Assembly (NCBI RefSeq): GCF_041295575.1
Contig: NZ_CP160452.1
Span: 1,302,001 to 1,366,000 of the forward strand
DNA: 64,000 nt
Origin: Sporosarcina pasteurii
GTDB taxonomy: Bacteria > Bacillota > Bacilli > Bacillales_A > Planococcaceae
Direction of reading: 5' to 3'
In this document: positions 26,505 to 35,122 of the stretch, one piece after another
Layout: the number at the start of each line of letters is the position of its first letter
How positions within the stretch are numbered: position 1 is the stretch's first letter
Made by a program: the position numbers and the translations under genes
The notes under the pieces: generated by a model
What the model was told of the DNA's origin: nothing
Database searches by the model: none
What the model saw: the letters and a program-made list of their open reading frames with translations, nothing else

Positions 26505-28169
26505 ATGGTCATTCAAAATCGAAAACGGCTCGGTGATTTACTCATTGAATCCAATGTTATTCAACCCGAACAATTAGAAAAAGCATTGAAAAATAAAAGT
26601 CGTGATGAAAAATTAGGTGACTATTTAATTGAACAACAGCTGATTACTGAACAACAATTAATTGAAGTATTGGAATTTCAGCTTGGCATTCCACATGTCA
26701 ATTTGAATCAATACTCTATAGAACCTGAGCTGATTCAGTTAGTACCAAAAGAATTGGCAAAGCGTGCGAATTTAATGCCGATTCGACGAGACCGAAACAA
26801 GTTGTTAATCGCAATGGCGGACCCGATGGATTATTTTGCGATTGAAGAGTTACGGATGGCAACGGGCTGCCAAATTGAAACAAGTATTGCCGCAAAAGAT
26901 GATATATTCCGGACGATTACGAAGTATTATGATTTACAAGAATCAATGGAAGAAGCACTTGAAGACTTACTGCCTACGAATTTAGATGATGAAAATCAAA
27001 TTACAGATGAAGATTCACCAATCGTACGGTTAGTGAACCAAATTATTGCGAATGCAGTGGCGGAACGGGCAAGTGATATTCACTTTGATCCGCAAGAAAC
27101 GGAGTTAAAAGTCCGTTATCGTATCGACGGTGTCATGAGAGATGAACGTTCATTGCCGAAAAACATGCAAGATATTATTACGGCGCGCGTAAAAATTATG
27201 GGGAATTTAAATATAACGGAAAATCGAATTCCGCAAGACGGCCGCATTAGTTCGGTTGTTAATTTTAAGCCGATTGACATACGATTATCGACTTTACCAA
27301 CTATTTTCGGTGAGAAAATTGTTATGCGTGTGCTCGATTTAAGTACCGTATTAAATGATATTGATATGCTTGGATTTACAAACGATAACCTGGGAAAGTT
27401 CCGAAATATGTTACAAAAACCGAATGGTATTGTGTTAATTACAGGGCCGACTGGGTCGGGTAAATCTTCTACATTATACGCAGCGCTCAATCATTTAAAC
27501 GAAGAGGCAATCAATATTATTACAGTAGAAGATCCAGTAGAGTATCAACTTGCTGGGGTGAACCAAATTCAAGTGAGAGAAGAAATTGGGATGACTTTTG
27601 CAACGGGACTTCGGTCAATTTTACGACAAGATCCGGATGTGATTATGATCGGGGAAATTCGTGATTCTGAAACGGCTGAAATTGCGATTCGTTCCTCGTT
27701 AACAGGACACCTCGTATTAAGTACATTACATACAAACAGTGCGATTGAATCCATATCAAGATTGACGGATATGGGGGCTGAGCCGTTCTTGCTCTCGCCA
27801 TCACTTGTTGGCGCGATTGCACAGCGTCTCGTACGCCGAGTATGCAGAGATTGTAGTGAGAAGCGCGTGCCGACTGACTATGAAAAACAAGTTTTCGCGC
27901 AGTATAATGAGTCGATTTCTGAAATTGCACGTGGAAGAGGCTGTCCCGCATGTAATCATACAGGATATCGCGGTCGAATCGCGATTCATGAAGTGCTCGT
28001 CATTAACGATACGATTAAAGCACATATTTTGAAGAAAAGTGGAACGATTGAAATTCGAGAAGAAGCACGAAAACAAGGGTTCCAAACTTTAGTGGAAGAT
28101 GGTTTGTTAAAAGTAGTGGAAGGACTGACGACAATTGAAGAAGTACTTCGTGTCGCATCTTCTGAATAG
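26505..28169 (+). CDS. pilB: Type IV pilus extension ATPase PilB with MshEN-like N-terminus
   Basis: 554 residues. The N-terminus carries two consecutive motifs, RLGDLLIESNVIQPEQLEKAL and KLGDYLIEQQLITEQQLIEVL, five residues apart, the pattern of an MshEN c-di-GMP-binding domain. The ATPase part has Walker A GPTGSGKSST (about residues 313-322), an Asp box, and Walker B DPDVIMIGEIRDSETAE. A four-cysteine zinc site (CRDC...CPAC) is at about residues 450-483, as in PilB/GspE. It powers pilin polymerisation at the inner face of the membrane. ATG 26505 has AAAGGTGGGG about 7 nt upstream. Confidence 0.95.
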   Translation: MVIQNRKRLGDLLIESNVIQPEQLEKALKNKSRDEKLGDYLIEQQLITEQQLIEVLEFQLGIPHVNLNQYSIEPELIQLVPKELAKRANLMPIRRDRNKLLIAMADPMDYFAIEELRMATGCQIETSIAAKDDIFRTITKYYDLQESMEEALEDLLPTNLDDENQITDEDSPIVRLVNQIIANAVAERASDIHFDPQETELKVRYRIDGVMRDERSLPKNMQDIITARVKIMGNLNITENRIPQDGRISSVVNFKPIDIRLSTLPTIFGEKIVMRVLDLSTVLNDIDMLGFTNDNLGKFRNMLQKPNGIVLITGPTGSGKSSTLYAALNHLNEEAINIITVEDPVEYQLAGVNQIQVREEIGMTFATGLRSILRQDPDVIMIGEIRDSETAEIAIRSSLTGHLVLSTLHTNSAIESISRLTDMGAEPFLLSPSLVGAIAQRLVRRVCRDCSEKRVPTDYEKQVFAQYNESISEIARGRGCPACNHTGYRGRIAIHEVLVINDTIKAHILKKSGTIEIREEARKQGFQTLVEDGLLKVVEGLTTIEEVLRVASSE

Positions 28170-28182
28170 GGTGTGAATCATT

Positions 28183-29220
28183 ATGGCTGATCTTGATCAA
28201 TTATTTAAAAAAGCGTTTAACTATCATGCATCTGATTTACATCTGTCTATTGGGATCCCGGCAGTTTTCCGAATCAATGGGACCTTACAAAGTCTAGATG
28301 ATGTTATTTATTCGTCTGAGCAACTGGAAACAATGGTGAAAGCAATTATTCCGAAAAATAGACTGGCTGAATTTAAGGAATTAGGAGAAGTGGATTTTAA
28401 TTATTCCTTACAAAATGTATGTAGGTTTCGTGTGAATGCCTTTCATCAAAGCGGTGAAGTATCCATTGCGGCTCGTCTTGTACCGACTTCAATCCCGACG
28501 ATTGAAGCTTTAAAAATGCCGAACATTTTGTATCCGTTGGTCGAAAAGTCACAGGGGCTTATTTTAGTAACTGGGCCAACCGGTTCAGGTAAATCGACAA
28601 CATTGGCAGCGATGATTGATTACATAAATCGTAAATATGCAAAACATATTATTACATTAGAAGACCCAATTGAGTATATACATACGCATGAAAAATCAAT
28701 TGTTAATCAGCGAGAAGTTGGAACGGATACAAAAAGCTTTGCCAATGGCTTACGAGCTGCGTTACGTCAAGACCCAGATGTCATTTTAGTAGGAGAAATG
28801 CGTGACTTAGAAACAATTTCGACGGCAATTACGGCAGCAGAGACAGGACATTTAGTGTTGGCGACGCTTCATACGAGCAGTGCAATGACGACAATTGACC
28901 GAATGATTGACGTCTTTCCGCCACACCAGCAAAATCAAATTCGAATCCAAATCGCAAACGTATTACAAGGAGTCATATCACAACGGTTATTCAGTCGAAA
29001 AGATGGAAGCGGCCGTGTAGCGGCAACTGAAATATTAGTACAAACACCGGCGATAGCAAACCTAATTCGTTCTGAAAAAGTGCATATGATTCAAAATATC
29101 ATGCAGACGCACAGAAGTCTTGGCATGCATACACTTGAAACGTCTATACATCAATTGATTGCTAAGGATTTAATTCGTTACGAAGACGCTGAACCGTATT
29201 TAACAGTAGGTGAAATGTAA
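28183..29220 (+). CDS. pilT: Type IV pilus retraction ATPase PilT
   Basis: 345 residues, a hexameric ATPase that depolymerises pili and drives twitching. Walker A is GPTGSGKSTTLAAM, Walker B is DPDVILVGEMRDLET, with the His box GHLVLATLHTSSA. The C-terminal motif near residue 285 reads AIANLIRSEK, a variant of the PilT AIRNLIRE signature. There is no zinc tetracysteine, which separates it from PilB. PilT is absent from the B. subtilis competence apparatus, so its presence points to retractile pili. Its stop overlaps the pilC start (TAATG). Confidence 0.95.
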   Translation: MADLDQLFKKAFNYHASDLHLSIGIPAVFRINGTLQSLDDVIYSSEQLETMVKAIIPKNRLAEFKELGEVDFNYSLQNVCRFRVNAFHQSGEVSIAARLVPTSIPTIEALKMPNILYPLVEKSQGLILVTGPTGSGKSTTLAAMIDYINRKYAKHIITLEDPIEYIHTHEKSIVNQREVGTDTKSFANGLRAALRQDPDVILVGEMRDLETISTAITAAETGHLVLATLHTSSAMTTIDRMIDVFPPHQQNQIRIQIANVLQGVISQRLFSRKDGSGRVAATEILVQTPAIANLIRSEKVHMIQNIMQTHRSLGMHTLETSIHQLIAKDLIRYEDAEPYLTVGEM

Positions 29221-30425
29221 TGCCGGTTTATAAATATAGCGGAAGAACAACTTCCGGGGAAATGAAAAAAGGAACGATTACAGCTAACTCTGAAAAAGAA
29301 GCAATTGCCAAATTACGAAATGATGGTATTCATCCACGTGAAATTGTAGAATCGACGAGCATTTTACATAAAGAAATCTCAATTGATCCAAAAGTAAAAA
29401 ACGAAGATTTCGTTATTTATTGTCGTCAATTCGCAACGCTCATTCGGGCAGGCATATCAATCGTTGAAGCGACACATATATTGGCTGGGCAAACATCGAG
29501 TAAACCGTTGAAAAATGCGCTATTCACAATTGAAGAAGAAGTTCGAGCAGGTACCTCTTTTTCAAGTGCTGCCCAAAAAAATGAAGCTATTTTCCCGTCG
29601 TTATTTGTTAATATGATGCGGGTTGCAGAAGCGACGGGAAATCTCGATTCTACATTAGATAGACTGGCAAACTATTACGAGAAGCAATTTAAGCTTAAAA
29701 AAAGCATTCAGTCCACGTTAATTTATCCGCTCGTTTTACTAATTGCGATTATTGTTGTTTCAATTAGTTTACTCGTTGTCGTTGTTCCAAGGTTTTCGGA
29801 AATGTTCGAGGATTTCGGTGCGGAATTACCGTTTATCACCATTTTTGTTCTTGGAATCAGTGATTTTTTACAAGGATTCTGGTGGATTTTTCTACTTTTT
29901 GGAATTGGGGTTCCGGTAATTTTCAACTTAATGTATAAGCGGAATACACAATTTCATTATCAAGTGCACTACATATTATTAAAACTGCCGATTTTTGGGC
30001 CACTCCTTCAAAAATCAGCCATTGCACAAATGACACGCACATTATCGTCATTATTCAGCAGTTCCGTGCCGATTTTACAAGCGTTAAAAATCGTTGAACG
30101 TGTCGTAAATAATCCGATTATCGGAAAAGTGATTAAAGAAGCACATGACAGCTTGGAAAAAGGGAGTACACTGTCGGCTCCGCTAGAAAAAAGTTGGCTA
30201 TTTCCTCCGCTTGTCACGCAAATGACTGCGATCGGAGAGCAAACGGGTTCGTTAGATTATATGCTGGAAAAAGTAGCGGACTTTTACGAAGATGACGTTG
30301 ATAGAACTGTAGATTCTTTGAAGGCTTTAATTGAGCCGCTTATGATTATTATTCTCGCCATCGCCGTTGGGACAATCGTTCTATCAATCATGGTCCCGAT
30401 GTTTAGTTTGTTTGAGCAGATGTAA
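29220..30425 (+). CDS. pilC: Type IV pilus platform protein PilC
   Basis: 401 residues, a GspF-family inner-membrane platform protein on which PilB and PilT act. It has the two tandem GspF repeats: FVIYCRQFATLIRAGISIVEA (about residues 61-81) and AQMTRTLSSLFSSSVPILQAL. Each is followed by a membrane hairpin, and a final hydrophobic segment ends in MVPMFSLFEQM. Three strong membrane helices are visible. It is coupled to pilT by a one-base overlap. A palindromic repeat separates it from the major pilin gene. Confidence 0.95.
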   Translation: MPVYKYSGRTTSGEMKKGTITANSEKEAIAKLRNDGIHPREIVESTSILHKEISIDPKVKNEDFVIYCRQFATLIRAGISIVEATHILAGQTSSKPLKNALFTIEEEVRAGTSFSSAAQKNEAIFPSLFVNMMRVAEATGNLDSTLDRLANYYEKQFKLKKSIQSTLIYPLVLLIAIIVVSISLLVVVVPRFSEMFEDFGAELPFITIFVLGISDFLQGFWWIFLLFGIGVPVIFNLMYKRNTQFHYQVHYILLKLPIFGPLLQKSAIAQMTRTLSSLFSSSVPILQALKIVERVVNNPIIGKVIKEAHDSLEKGSTLSAPLEKSWLFPPLVTQMTAIGEQTGSLDYMLEKVADFYEDDVDRTVDSLKALIEPLMIIILAIAVGTIVLSIMVPMFSLFEQM

Positions 30426-30434
30426 TACCTGAAA

Positions 30435-30563
30435 ATGATTTCCGCTATAGGCGGACGCTTTCCGTGGGGCGTGAGGTGAGCCTCCTCGGTCGCTGTCGCT
30501 CCACTGCGGGGTCTCACCTGTCACGCTAATTCCACAGGAGTCGCCGCCTTCCGCTCCAATCAT
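30435..30563. repeat. Palindromic repeat element (MITE/REP-like) between pilC and the pilin gene
   Basis: A 129-bp GC-rich imperfect palindrome begins with ATGATT and ends with AATCAT. Nested complementary arms are GGCGGAC, CCGTGG, GCGTG and AGGTGAG on the left with CACCT/CTCACC, CACGC, CCAC and GTCGCC on the right. The composition contrasts with the AT-rich surroundings. Similar GC-rich palindromes are dispersed in many Bacillales genomes. Only one copy is in this window, so dispersal cannot be shown here. Confidence 0.75.
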
Positions 30564-30597
30564 CATAGACTAATCCGTTAAGGAGGTGAAAAAAAGG

Positions 30598-31125
30598 ATG
30601 CAAAATAATAGTGAACAAACAAGTAAATATAGAAAAATTGGGGGAATTAAAATGATGAAAAATATTAGAAAACGACTTGAGAATGAAAAAGGATTAACGC
30701 TTGTTGAATTACTTGCGGTAATTGTGATTTTAGCGATTATTGCAGCGATAGCGATTCCGGCGATTGGGAACATTATTAAAAATTCTCAGGTTGGTGCATT
30801 GAAGTCAGATAGCCTTAACGCTATAGCGGCAGCTGAGCTTTATATAATTGATAATCCGGAAGTACTTGAGAATAATACGAGCTCGATGGTTACGTTATCA
30901 CTTCTTACAGGAGACGAAGAAGGAGCTGGTGAGTCATATTTAGAAGAGGAAATAAGCTTAACAGATTTTGAGTATGACCCGACAGCTAAAGCAGTAACAA
31001 AATTAAAAGCCCAAAAAGGTGGAGTGAAGTTTGAGTTGATAGGTGGTCAGAAAGCTGTAAAAAAGGACCTCCTAGATTTACCAAACAACTCTAAGAGTAC
31101 TACTATATTTGAAATTACACGTTAA
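30598..31125 (+). CDS. pilA: Major type IV pilin
   Basis: 175 residues from ATG 30598. The class-III signal is RLENEKG|LTLVELLAVIVILAIIAAIAIPAIG with Glu5 and the typical GNIIKNSQVGALKSD alpha-helix. The mature pilin is about 143 residues, with a small C-terminal domain free of cysteines. Two starts compete: ATG 30598 follows a near-perfect AGGAGGTGA but gives a long 32-residue leader. ATG 30652/30655 follows GGGGGAA and gives a usual leader of 13-14 residues. The coding region is followed by a terminator, allowing pilin mRNA to be more abundant than the rest. Confidence 0.88.
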   Translation: MQNNSEQTSKYRKIGGIKMMKNIRKRLENEKGLTLVELLAVIVILAIIAAIAIPAIGNIIKNSQVGALKSDSLNAIAAAELYIIDNPEVLENNTSSMVTLSLLTGDEEGAGESYLEEEISLTDFEYDPTAKAVTKLKAQKGGVKFELIGGQKAVKKDLLDLPNNSKSTTIFEITR

Positions 31126-31192
31126 AATAGATAGCTTTTGATATTATTAGTATAAGCCATTATTACATTTTTAATGATTATGACTTCAAATA

Positions 31193-31221
31193 ACTACAGC
31201 AGCCCCTGCTGCTGTAGTTTT
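31193..31221 (+). terminator. Intrinsic terminator after the pilin gene
   Basis: CTACAGCAG (31194-31202) pairs with CTGCTGTAG (31209-31217), then TTTT. It probably limits read-through to pilM. Confidence 0.75.
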
Positions 31222-31229
31222 CATTCCTC

Positions 31230-31261
31230 ATTCTAGTAAATGACGCTTCATTTACTAGAAT
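31230..31261 (+). promoter_or_regulatory. Perfect stem-loop directly after the pilin terminator
   Basis: ATTCTAGTAAATG and CATTTACTAGAAT form a 13-bp perfect stem with a 6-nt loop and no T run. It is not a usual terminator. It lies 36 nt before pilM and could be an operator, an mRNA processing site or a repeat remnant. Confidence 0.5.
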
Positions 31262-31296
31262 GGGTTATGAAAAATGTTCCTGAAAGGAGTTCCCAT

Positions 31297-32286
31297 ATGT
31301 TTAACCGATTCAAAAAGAAAAAACGTACTGTTTCTATAGAATTAAATGATTTTTACATACGTGCGCTTAGTTTTACTGAGGGTGAGTTAGACACGACGTT
31401 ATTATTTGAACAAGCCCTTCCATCAGGGCTTGTTGAAGAAGAGGTTGTGCAAGATGAAATGGCTTTGTATGACTTACTGAAAACGCTTGTGAAAGAGTGG
31501 AATATTTCGAAGCATGAGTTGCGTTTTTTTGTTCCGGGGCATGCTGTGTTGATGCGAACGATTGAGCATCCCGAAGAACTAAATATGCAGGAAATTAAAG
31601 AATATGTAGAAATGGAACTTGGTGAAACGATTCATCTGCCATTTGAGCAACCGCTTATCGATATGTATGATGCTGATCCGGATGATGGGGTGGCGACGTT
31701 GTTTGCTGCGCCTTCTGAAGAGGTGATGCAGTTGATGCGTCTGTATGAAGACGTGCAATTGGAACCTGCTGTATTGGATATACGTGCGTTATGTAACATT
31801 CGTTTTTTAAAGAATATTCAAATGTTAGATGCCCATAAAACATACTTAATTGCGGATTGGTCTGTGAACGCGGTTTCGATTTGTATTTATTCGGATGGGA
31901 ATGTTGATTTTCTACGCTATCAGCCAATTGAAACGGAACAGAAAAATTGGCGCTACCTTCCTGAAAATACAACGGTCCCGTATTTTTATGAAGGCGAAAT
32001 TAGCGATTATCAAATGCATCTAACCAATCAAACATTGGAACTTGAACGGATTTTGAATTTTTATCGTTATTCATTACATAAAGGCGAAAAAGCAGTAAAT
32101 GAACTCGTTATGATGGGGGATAATCCAGAAATGGATTTTATTATGGAGAAAATTGGTTCGACGCTAGAATTACCTATTCGACTGATCGATAATGAAATCG
32201 TGAAACAACATTATCCGAATTTTAAAGCAGAACATGCAACGTTACTTGGTTTGTCGCTGAGAGAGGAAGCTGGTCATGGTTCCTGA
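31297..32286 (+). CDS. pilM: Type IV pilus assembly protein PilM
   Basis: 329 residues, an actin-like cytoplasmic ATPase-fold protein that binds the PilN N-terminus. Recognisable parts are TVSIELNDFYIRAL (first phosphate strand), LRFFVPGHAVLMRTIEHP, IKEYVEMELGETIHLPFEQP and YLIADWSVNAVSICIYSDG. The sequence is diverged from proteobacterial PilM, as usual in Firmicutes. ATG 31297 has AAAGGAG upstream; the open frame extends 19 codons upstream through the hairpin, which is not coding. It overlaps pilN by 11 nt. Confidence 0.82.
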   Translation: MFNRFKKKKRTVSIELNDFYIRALSFTEGELDTTLLFEQALPSGLVEEEVVQDEMALYDLLKTLVKEWNISKHELRFFVPGHAVLMRTIEHPEELNMQEIKEYVEMELGETIHLPFEQPLIDMYDADPDDGVATLFAAPSEEVMQLMRLYEDVQLEPAVLDIRALCNIRFLKNIQMLDAHKTYLIADWSVNAVSICIYSDGNVDFLRYQPIETEQKNWRYLPENTTVPYFYEGEISDYQMHLTNQTLELERILNFYRYSLHKGEKAVNELVMMGDNPEMDFIMEKIGSTLELPIRLIDNEIVKQHYPNFKAEHATLLGLSLREEAGHGS

Positions 32287-32860
32287 TATTAATTTATTGC
32301 CGAAAACTGAAAGGAAAAGTTCCAATGAGAAATGGCTATTTATCACGATAGCTATTATTTTTTGCGCCTTTCTAATTTTTGTTATCGTTCAATCTAGGAT
32401 ATTATCCAATCAATTAATAACATTAGAACAAGAACAGCAAACATTGGCGCTAGAAAGAGAAAGTTTATTATCAGAAATCGAAGCGCTAAATAATCCCAAA
32501 GAAGTAGACTTGGAAACTTCTGTTCAATTTATAGAGCATATTGCCTATGCGGTATCACCGATTATCGTGGAAGTGAATAAAGGGCTTGATCCCCATGCGT
32601 ATTTACGTGAATATTCATTTTTGGAGCGTGCGGTTCAGTTAAAGGTCGATTTTGAAACGATACCAGAAGTTGTTTCGTATGTAGATTATTTGACGAGAAG
32701 TAAATATTTTGATGATGTTTTGGTGAACCAAATCACAACGTTCGACCCAGTTCTGGGGGGGGATGAAAAGGATACGTTTCATGTCGTGGATCGCTATTCG
32801 AATTCATTTGACCTGCCGTTGGAATTAAAATATTTGAAAATGGGCGGTGATGGCAAATGA
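32276..32860 (+). CDS. pilN: Type IV pilus assembly protein PilN
   Basis: 194 residues. The short cytoplasmic N-terminus holds the PilM-binding motif DINLLPKTE. One membrane helix (about residues 21-40) is followed by a coiled coil rich in Leu, Glu and Gln (about 41-75) and an extracytoplasmic ferredoxin-like domain. With PilM and PilO it forms the alignment complex that links ATPases to the platform. It overlaps both neighbours, pilM by 11 nt and pilO by 4 nt. Confidence 0.85.
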   Translation: MVPDINLLPKTERKSSNEKWLFITIAIIFCAFLIFVIVQSRILSNQLITLEQEQQTLALERESLLSEIEALNNPKEVDLETSVQFIEHIAYAVSPIIVEVNKGLDPHAYLREYSFLERAVQLKVDFETIPEVVSYVDYLTRSKYFDDVLVNQITTFDPVLGGDEKDTFHVVDRYSNSFDLPLELKYLKMGGDGK

Positions 32861-33540
32861 ATATTTCATTCAAAGAAAATCGAACATTGCTCATCTTACT
32901 TCTTGTGTTAGCCTTTGTCATTGTTGGGGCAATTTATTTTTACACCCTATATCCGAAAATGGAAGAGAAAAAACGTGTGCTTCAATCGATTGACACGATT
33001 GAAATAGAAATTGAACAACTTAACCAAAAATTATTGAGTACTTCTGATGTAAAGGCAGCAACAGAACATGAATTTGAATTAAGAAAGAAACTACCAGAAA
33101 AAAGAGAGATTAGTTCGCTTTTAATGTCTCTACAAGAGATTGAACTTGTGAGCGAAGCGAAAATAAATGAAATCATATTTCATGATTACGATGCGCTCGT
33201 TTCACAATCTGGACTTGTTGAAGATGTAGATTCAGAAGAGGAAAATGAAAAAGATAAAATGGATGACGAAAAGGGGGAAATACCTGTAACTAATATTGAT
33301 ATTGCAGCTTTGCCTAAGCAATTAAAACTGCTTACGCTTCAGATGGATGTCGATGTGAAAGATAAAGCGCATTTACTTCATTTTATTCAGGAAATTGAGG
33401 CACTTGAACGGGTTATTCGTGTAGACGATATTCGATTTACGCTAGACGGGGAGGCAGATCTGGCTGTCAAAGAACCGGATGAAACCATTAATATAATGCT
33501 TCAGATTACAACATTTTACTCGGAAGTCGAGGCTAATTAA
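32857..33540 (+). CDS. pilO: Type IV pilus assembly protein PilO
   Basis: 227 residues with one N-terminal membrane helix (LLILLLVLAFVIVGAIYF, about residues 11-28). A coiled coil (about 35-75) and an extracellular domain with a ferredoxin-like pattern follow. An acidic insert (EEENEKDKMDDEKGE) lies near residues 127-141. Position and architecture identify PilO, partner of PilN; sequence similarity alone would be weak. It ends immediately before the prepilin peptidase start. Confidence 0.78.
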   Translation: MNISFKENRTLLILLLVLAFVIVGAIYFYTLYPKMEEKKRVLQSIDTIEIEIEQLNQKLLSTSDVKAATEHEFELRKKLPEKREISSLLMSLQEIELVSEAKINEIIFHDYDALVSQSGLVEDVDSEEENEKDKMDDEKGEIPVTNIDIAALPKQLKLLTLQMDVDVKDKAHLLHFIQEIEALERVIRVDDIRFTLDGEADLAVKEPDETINIMLQITTFYSEVEAN

Positions 33541-34296
33541 ATGGAATTATTAATTGGTGTTCTGTTTTTTATTTACGGCTTAATCTTCGGCTCATTTTTT
33601 AATGTTGTTGGGTTGCGTGTTCCCAAAAAAGCGTCGATTTCTTTTCCGCCTTCGCATTGTACAGCATGTGAAAGAAGGCTAGGCGTTCTGGATTTAGTGC
33701 CAGTTTTTTCATATTTATTTTTAAAGGGACGATGTAGAACCTGCTCCGCAAAAATTAGTCCTATTTATCCGTTTATGGAATTGATGACCGGAATACTTTT
33801 TGCGTTAGCATACGGTATGCTCGGGTTAAGTTTAGAGTTGATTGTCGCGATTGTCTTTATTTCACTACTGATCATCATTACCGTAACTGATCTTGCGTAC
33901 ATGCTCATTCCGAATAAAATTCTTTTTCCTTTTGGTATTGTCCTATTCTTGTTACGTTTCATTTCGCCATTAACGCCTTGGTGGAGTAGTATCGTAGGGG
34001 CTGTCATTGGATTTGGTGTATTGCTGGTCATTGCTGTTATTTCAAAGGGAGGGATGGGAGGCGGCGATATAAAGTTATTTCTCGTTATTGGTCTAGTCAT
34101 CGGACCAGTGCAGACATTGCTTACTTTATTTATCGCTTCTTTAATCGGTACAATTGTCGGCTTTATTTTCTTAAAGAGAACGAAACAAGGGCGAAAAACG
34201 CCAATTCCATTTGGGCCTTCTATCTCGGCAGCAGCCGTGATTGTTTATTTTTGGGGTTCATTTATTGTCGATTGGTATGGGAAGCTGTTTGTATAA
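33541..34296 (+). CDS. pilD: Prepilin peptidase / N-methyltransferase (PilD/ComC type)
   Basis: 251 residues, a polytopic membrane aspartyl protease that cleaves class-III leader peptides and methylates the new N-terminus. The two catalytic aspartates are in VTDLAYMLIPN and GMGGGDIKLF. The N-terminal loop has the two zinc pairs CTAC and CRTC of the methylase-containing form. It should process the four pilin-like proteins of this window. It stands where comC lies in B. subtilis, next to spoIIB. Confidence 0.95.
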   Translation: MELLIGVLFFIYGLIFGSFFNVVGLRVPKKASISFPPSHCTACERRLGVLDLVPVFSYLFLKGRCRTCSAKISPIYPFMELMTGILFALAYGMLGLSLELIVAIVFISLLIIITVTDLAYMLIPNKILFPFGIVLFLLRFISPLTPWWSSIVGAVIGFGVLLVIAVISKGGMGGGDIKLFLVIGLVIGPVQTLLTLFIASLIGTIVGFIFLKRTKQGRKTPIPFGPSISAAAVIVYFWGSFIVDWYGKLFV

Positions 34297-34320
34297 GTCG
34301 AGAAGTTTATAGAGACGGCC

Positions 34321-34341
34321 GACAAGTGTCTTGTTTTTTTT
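34321..34341 (+). terminator. Weak intrinsic terminator after pilD
   Basis: ACAAG (34322-34326) pairs with CTTGT (34330-34334), then seven T's. The stem is short. Confidence 0.45.
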
Positions 34342-34382
34342 CAGTTCGATTCTGCTACTGTTAAGAAAACGGGGTGGTAGAG

Positions 34383-35027
34383 ATGAAATTTGGAAAAAGA
34401 TACTCGAATATTACAGTATTCATGGCGATGCTTCACGGTGTCATTATTGGCATTGCAGCCATTGCGGTTGTCGGGATTATTTTTGTCGGCGCGGAAGGGA
34501 ATCGGACAGTCGATAAAATCGAAAACGAAATTCCTGCATCTGGACCTGCCGAAGATAAGGAGAATGATACTTCAGCTAATAAAACGACAGGATCACTTGC
34601 ACTTTATGCGAAGCAACATGGTGCTTTTACAACTTCGGTGTCCGCTGCAACTTTTATCGCCGAGGATCCGTCTTTATCTACGGCAGCAATTATTCAATCA
34701 GACGGACAATATTTTGTTTGGTCTGCTGTTGGCTTATCAGAAGTAGAAATTGAAGGGATTCTTGAGGAAGGCACGTATAAGAAAGAGTTTTCTATTAATC
34801 CGACTTCTTGTGATATGGTTCATACAACAAATCTCTGGGAAGTACTAGAGGCAGACGATATCGCGAAAATAAAACAATTGGCTTCGAAAAATGATGACGA
34901 AAAAGCAAAGGAATTAGCTCGTCATATCGATACGATTACTGCATTTACCAACGATTTGAAGGTGATTCGACTACACTTACTGTCCAAATATGCGAATACA
35001 AATGACTGTGTGAAAATTTCGTTTTGA
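34383..35027 (+). CDS. spoIIB: SpoIIB-like protein with SPOR-type domain
   Basis: 214 residues. A membrane helix near residues 13-38 is followed by an extracytoplasmic part. The segment LYAKQHGAFTTSVSAATFIAE resembles the start of a SPOR (peptidoglycan-binding) domain. B. subtilis has spoIIB at this exact place, between the prepilin peptidase and maf. There it helps engulfment and localises to septa. The identification is mainly positional; the protein is shorter than B. subtilis SpoIIB. ATG 34383 lies about 8 nt after a GGGGTGG run. Confidence 0.65.
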   Translation: MKFGKRYSNITVFMAMLHGVIIGIAAIAVVGIIFVGAEGNRTVDKIENEIPASGPAEDKENDTSANKTTGSLALYAKQHGAFTTSVSAATFIAEDPSLSTAAIIQSDGQYFVWSAVGLSEVEIEGILEEGTYKKEFSINPTSCDMVHTTNLWEVLEADDIAKIKQLASKNDDEKAKELARHIDTITAFTNDLKVIRLHLLSKYANTNDCVKISF

Positions 35028-35122
35028 ATTGATTTTTCAAGCCAAATTGCCGTTATTCGTTATTTGGTACAATTTTCAAAACCTTCCTGAGTGGTTACAA
35101 TAAAAAGTAGGGAGGGATATTG

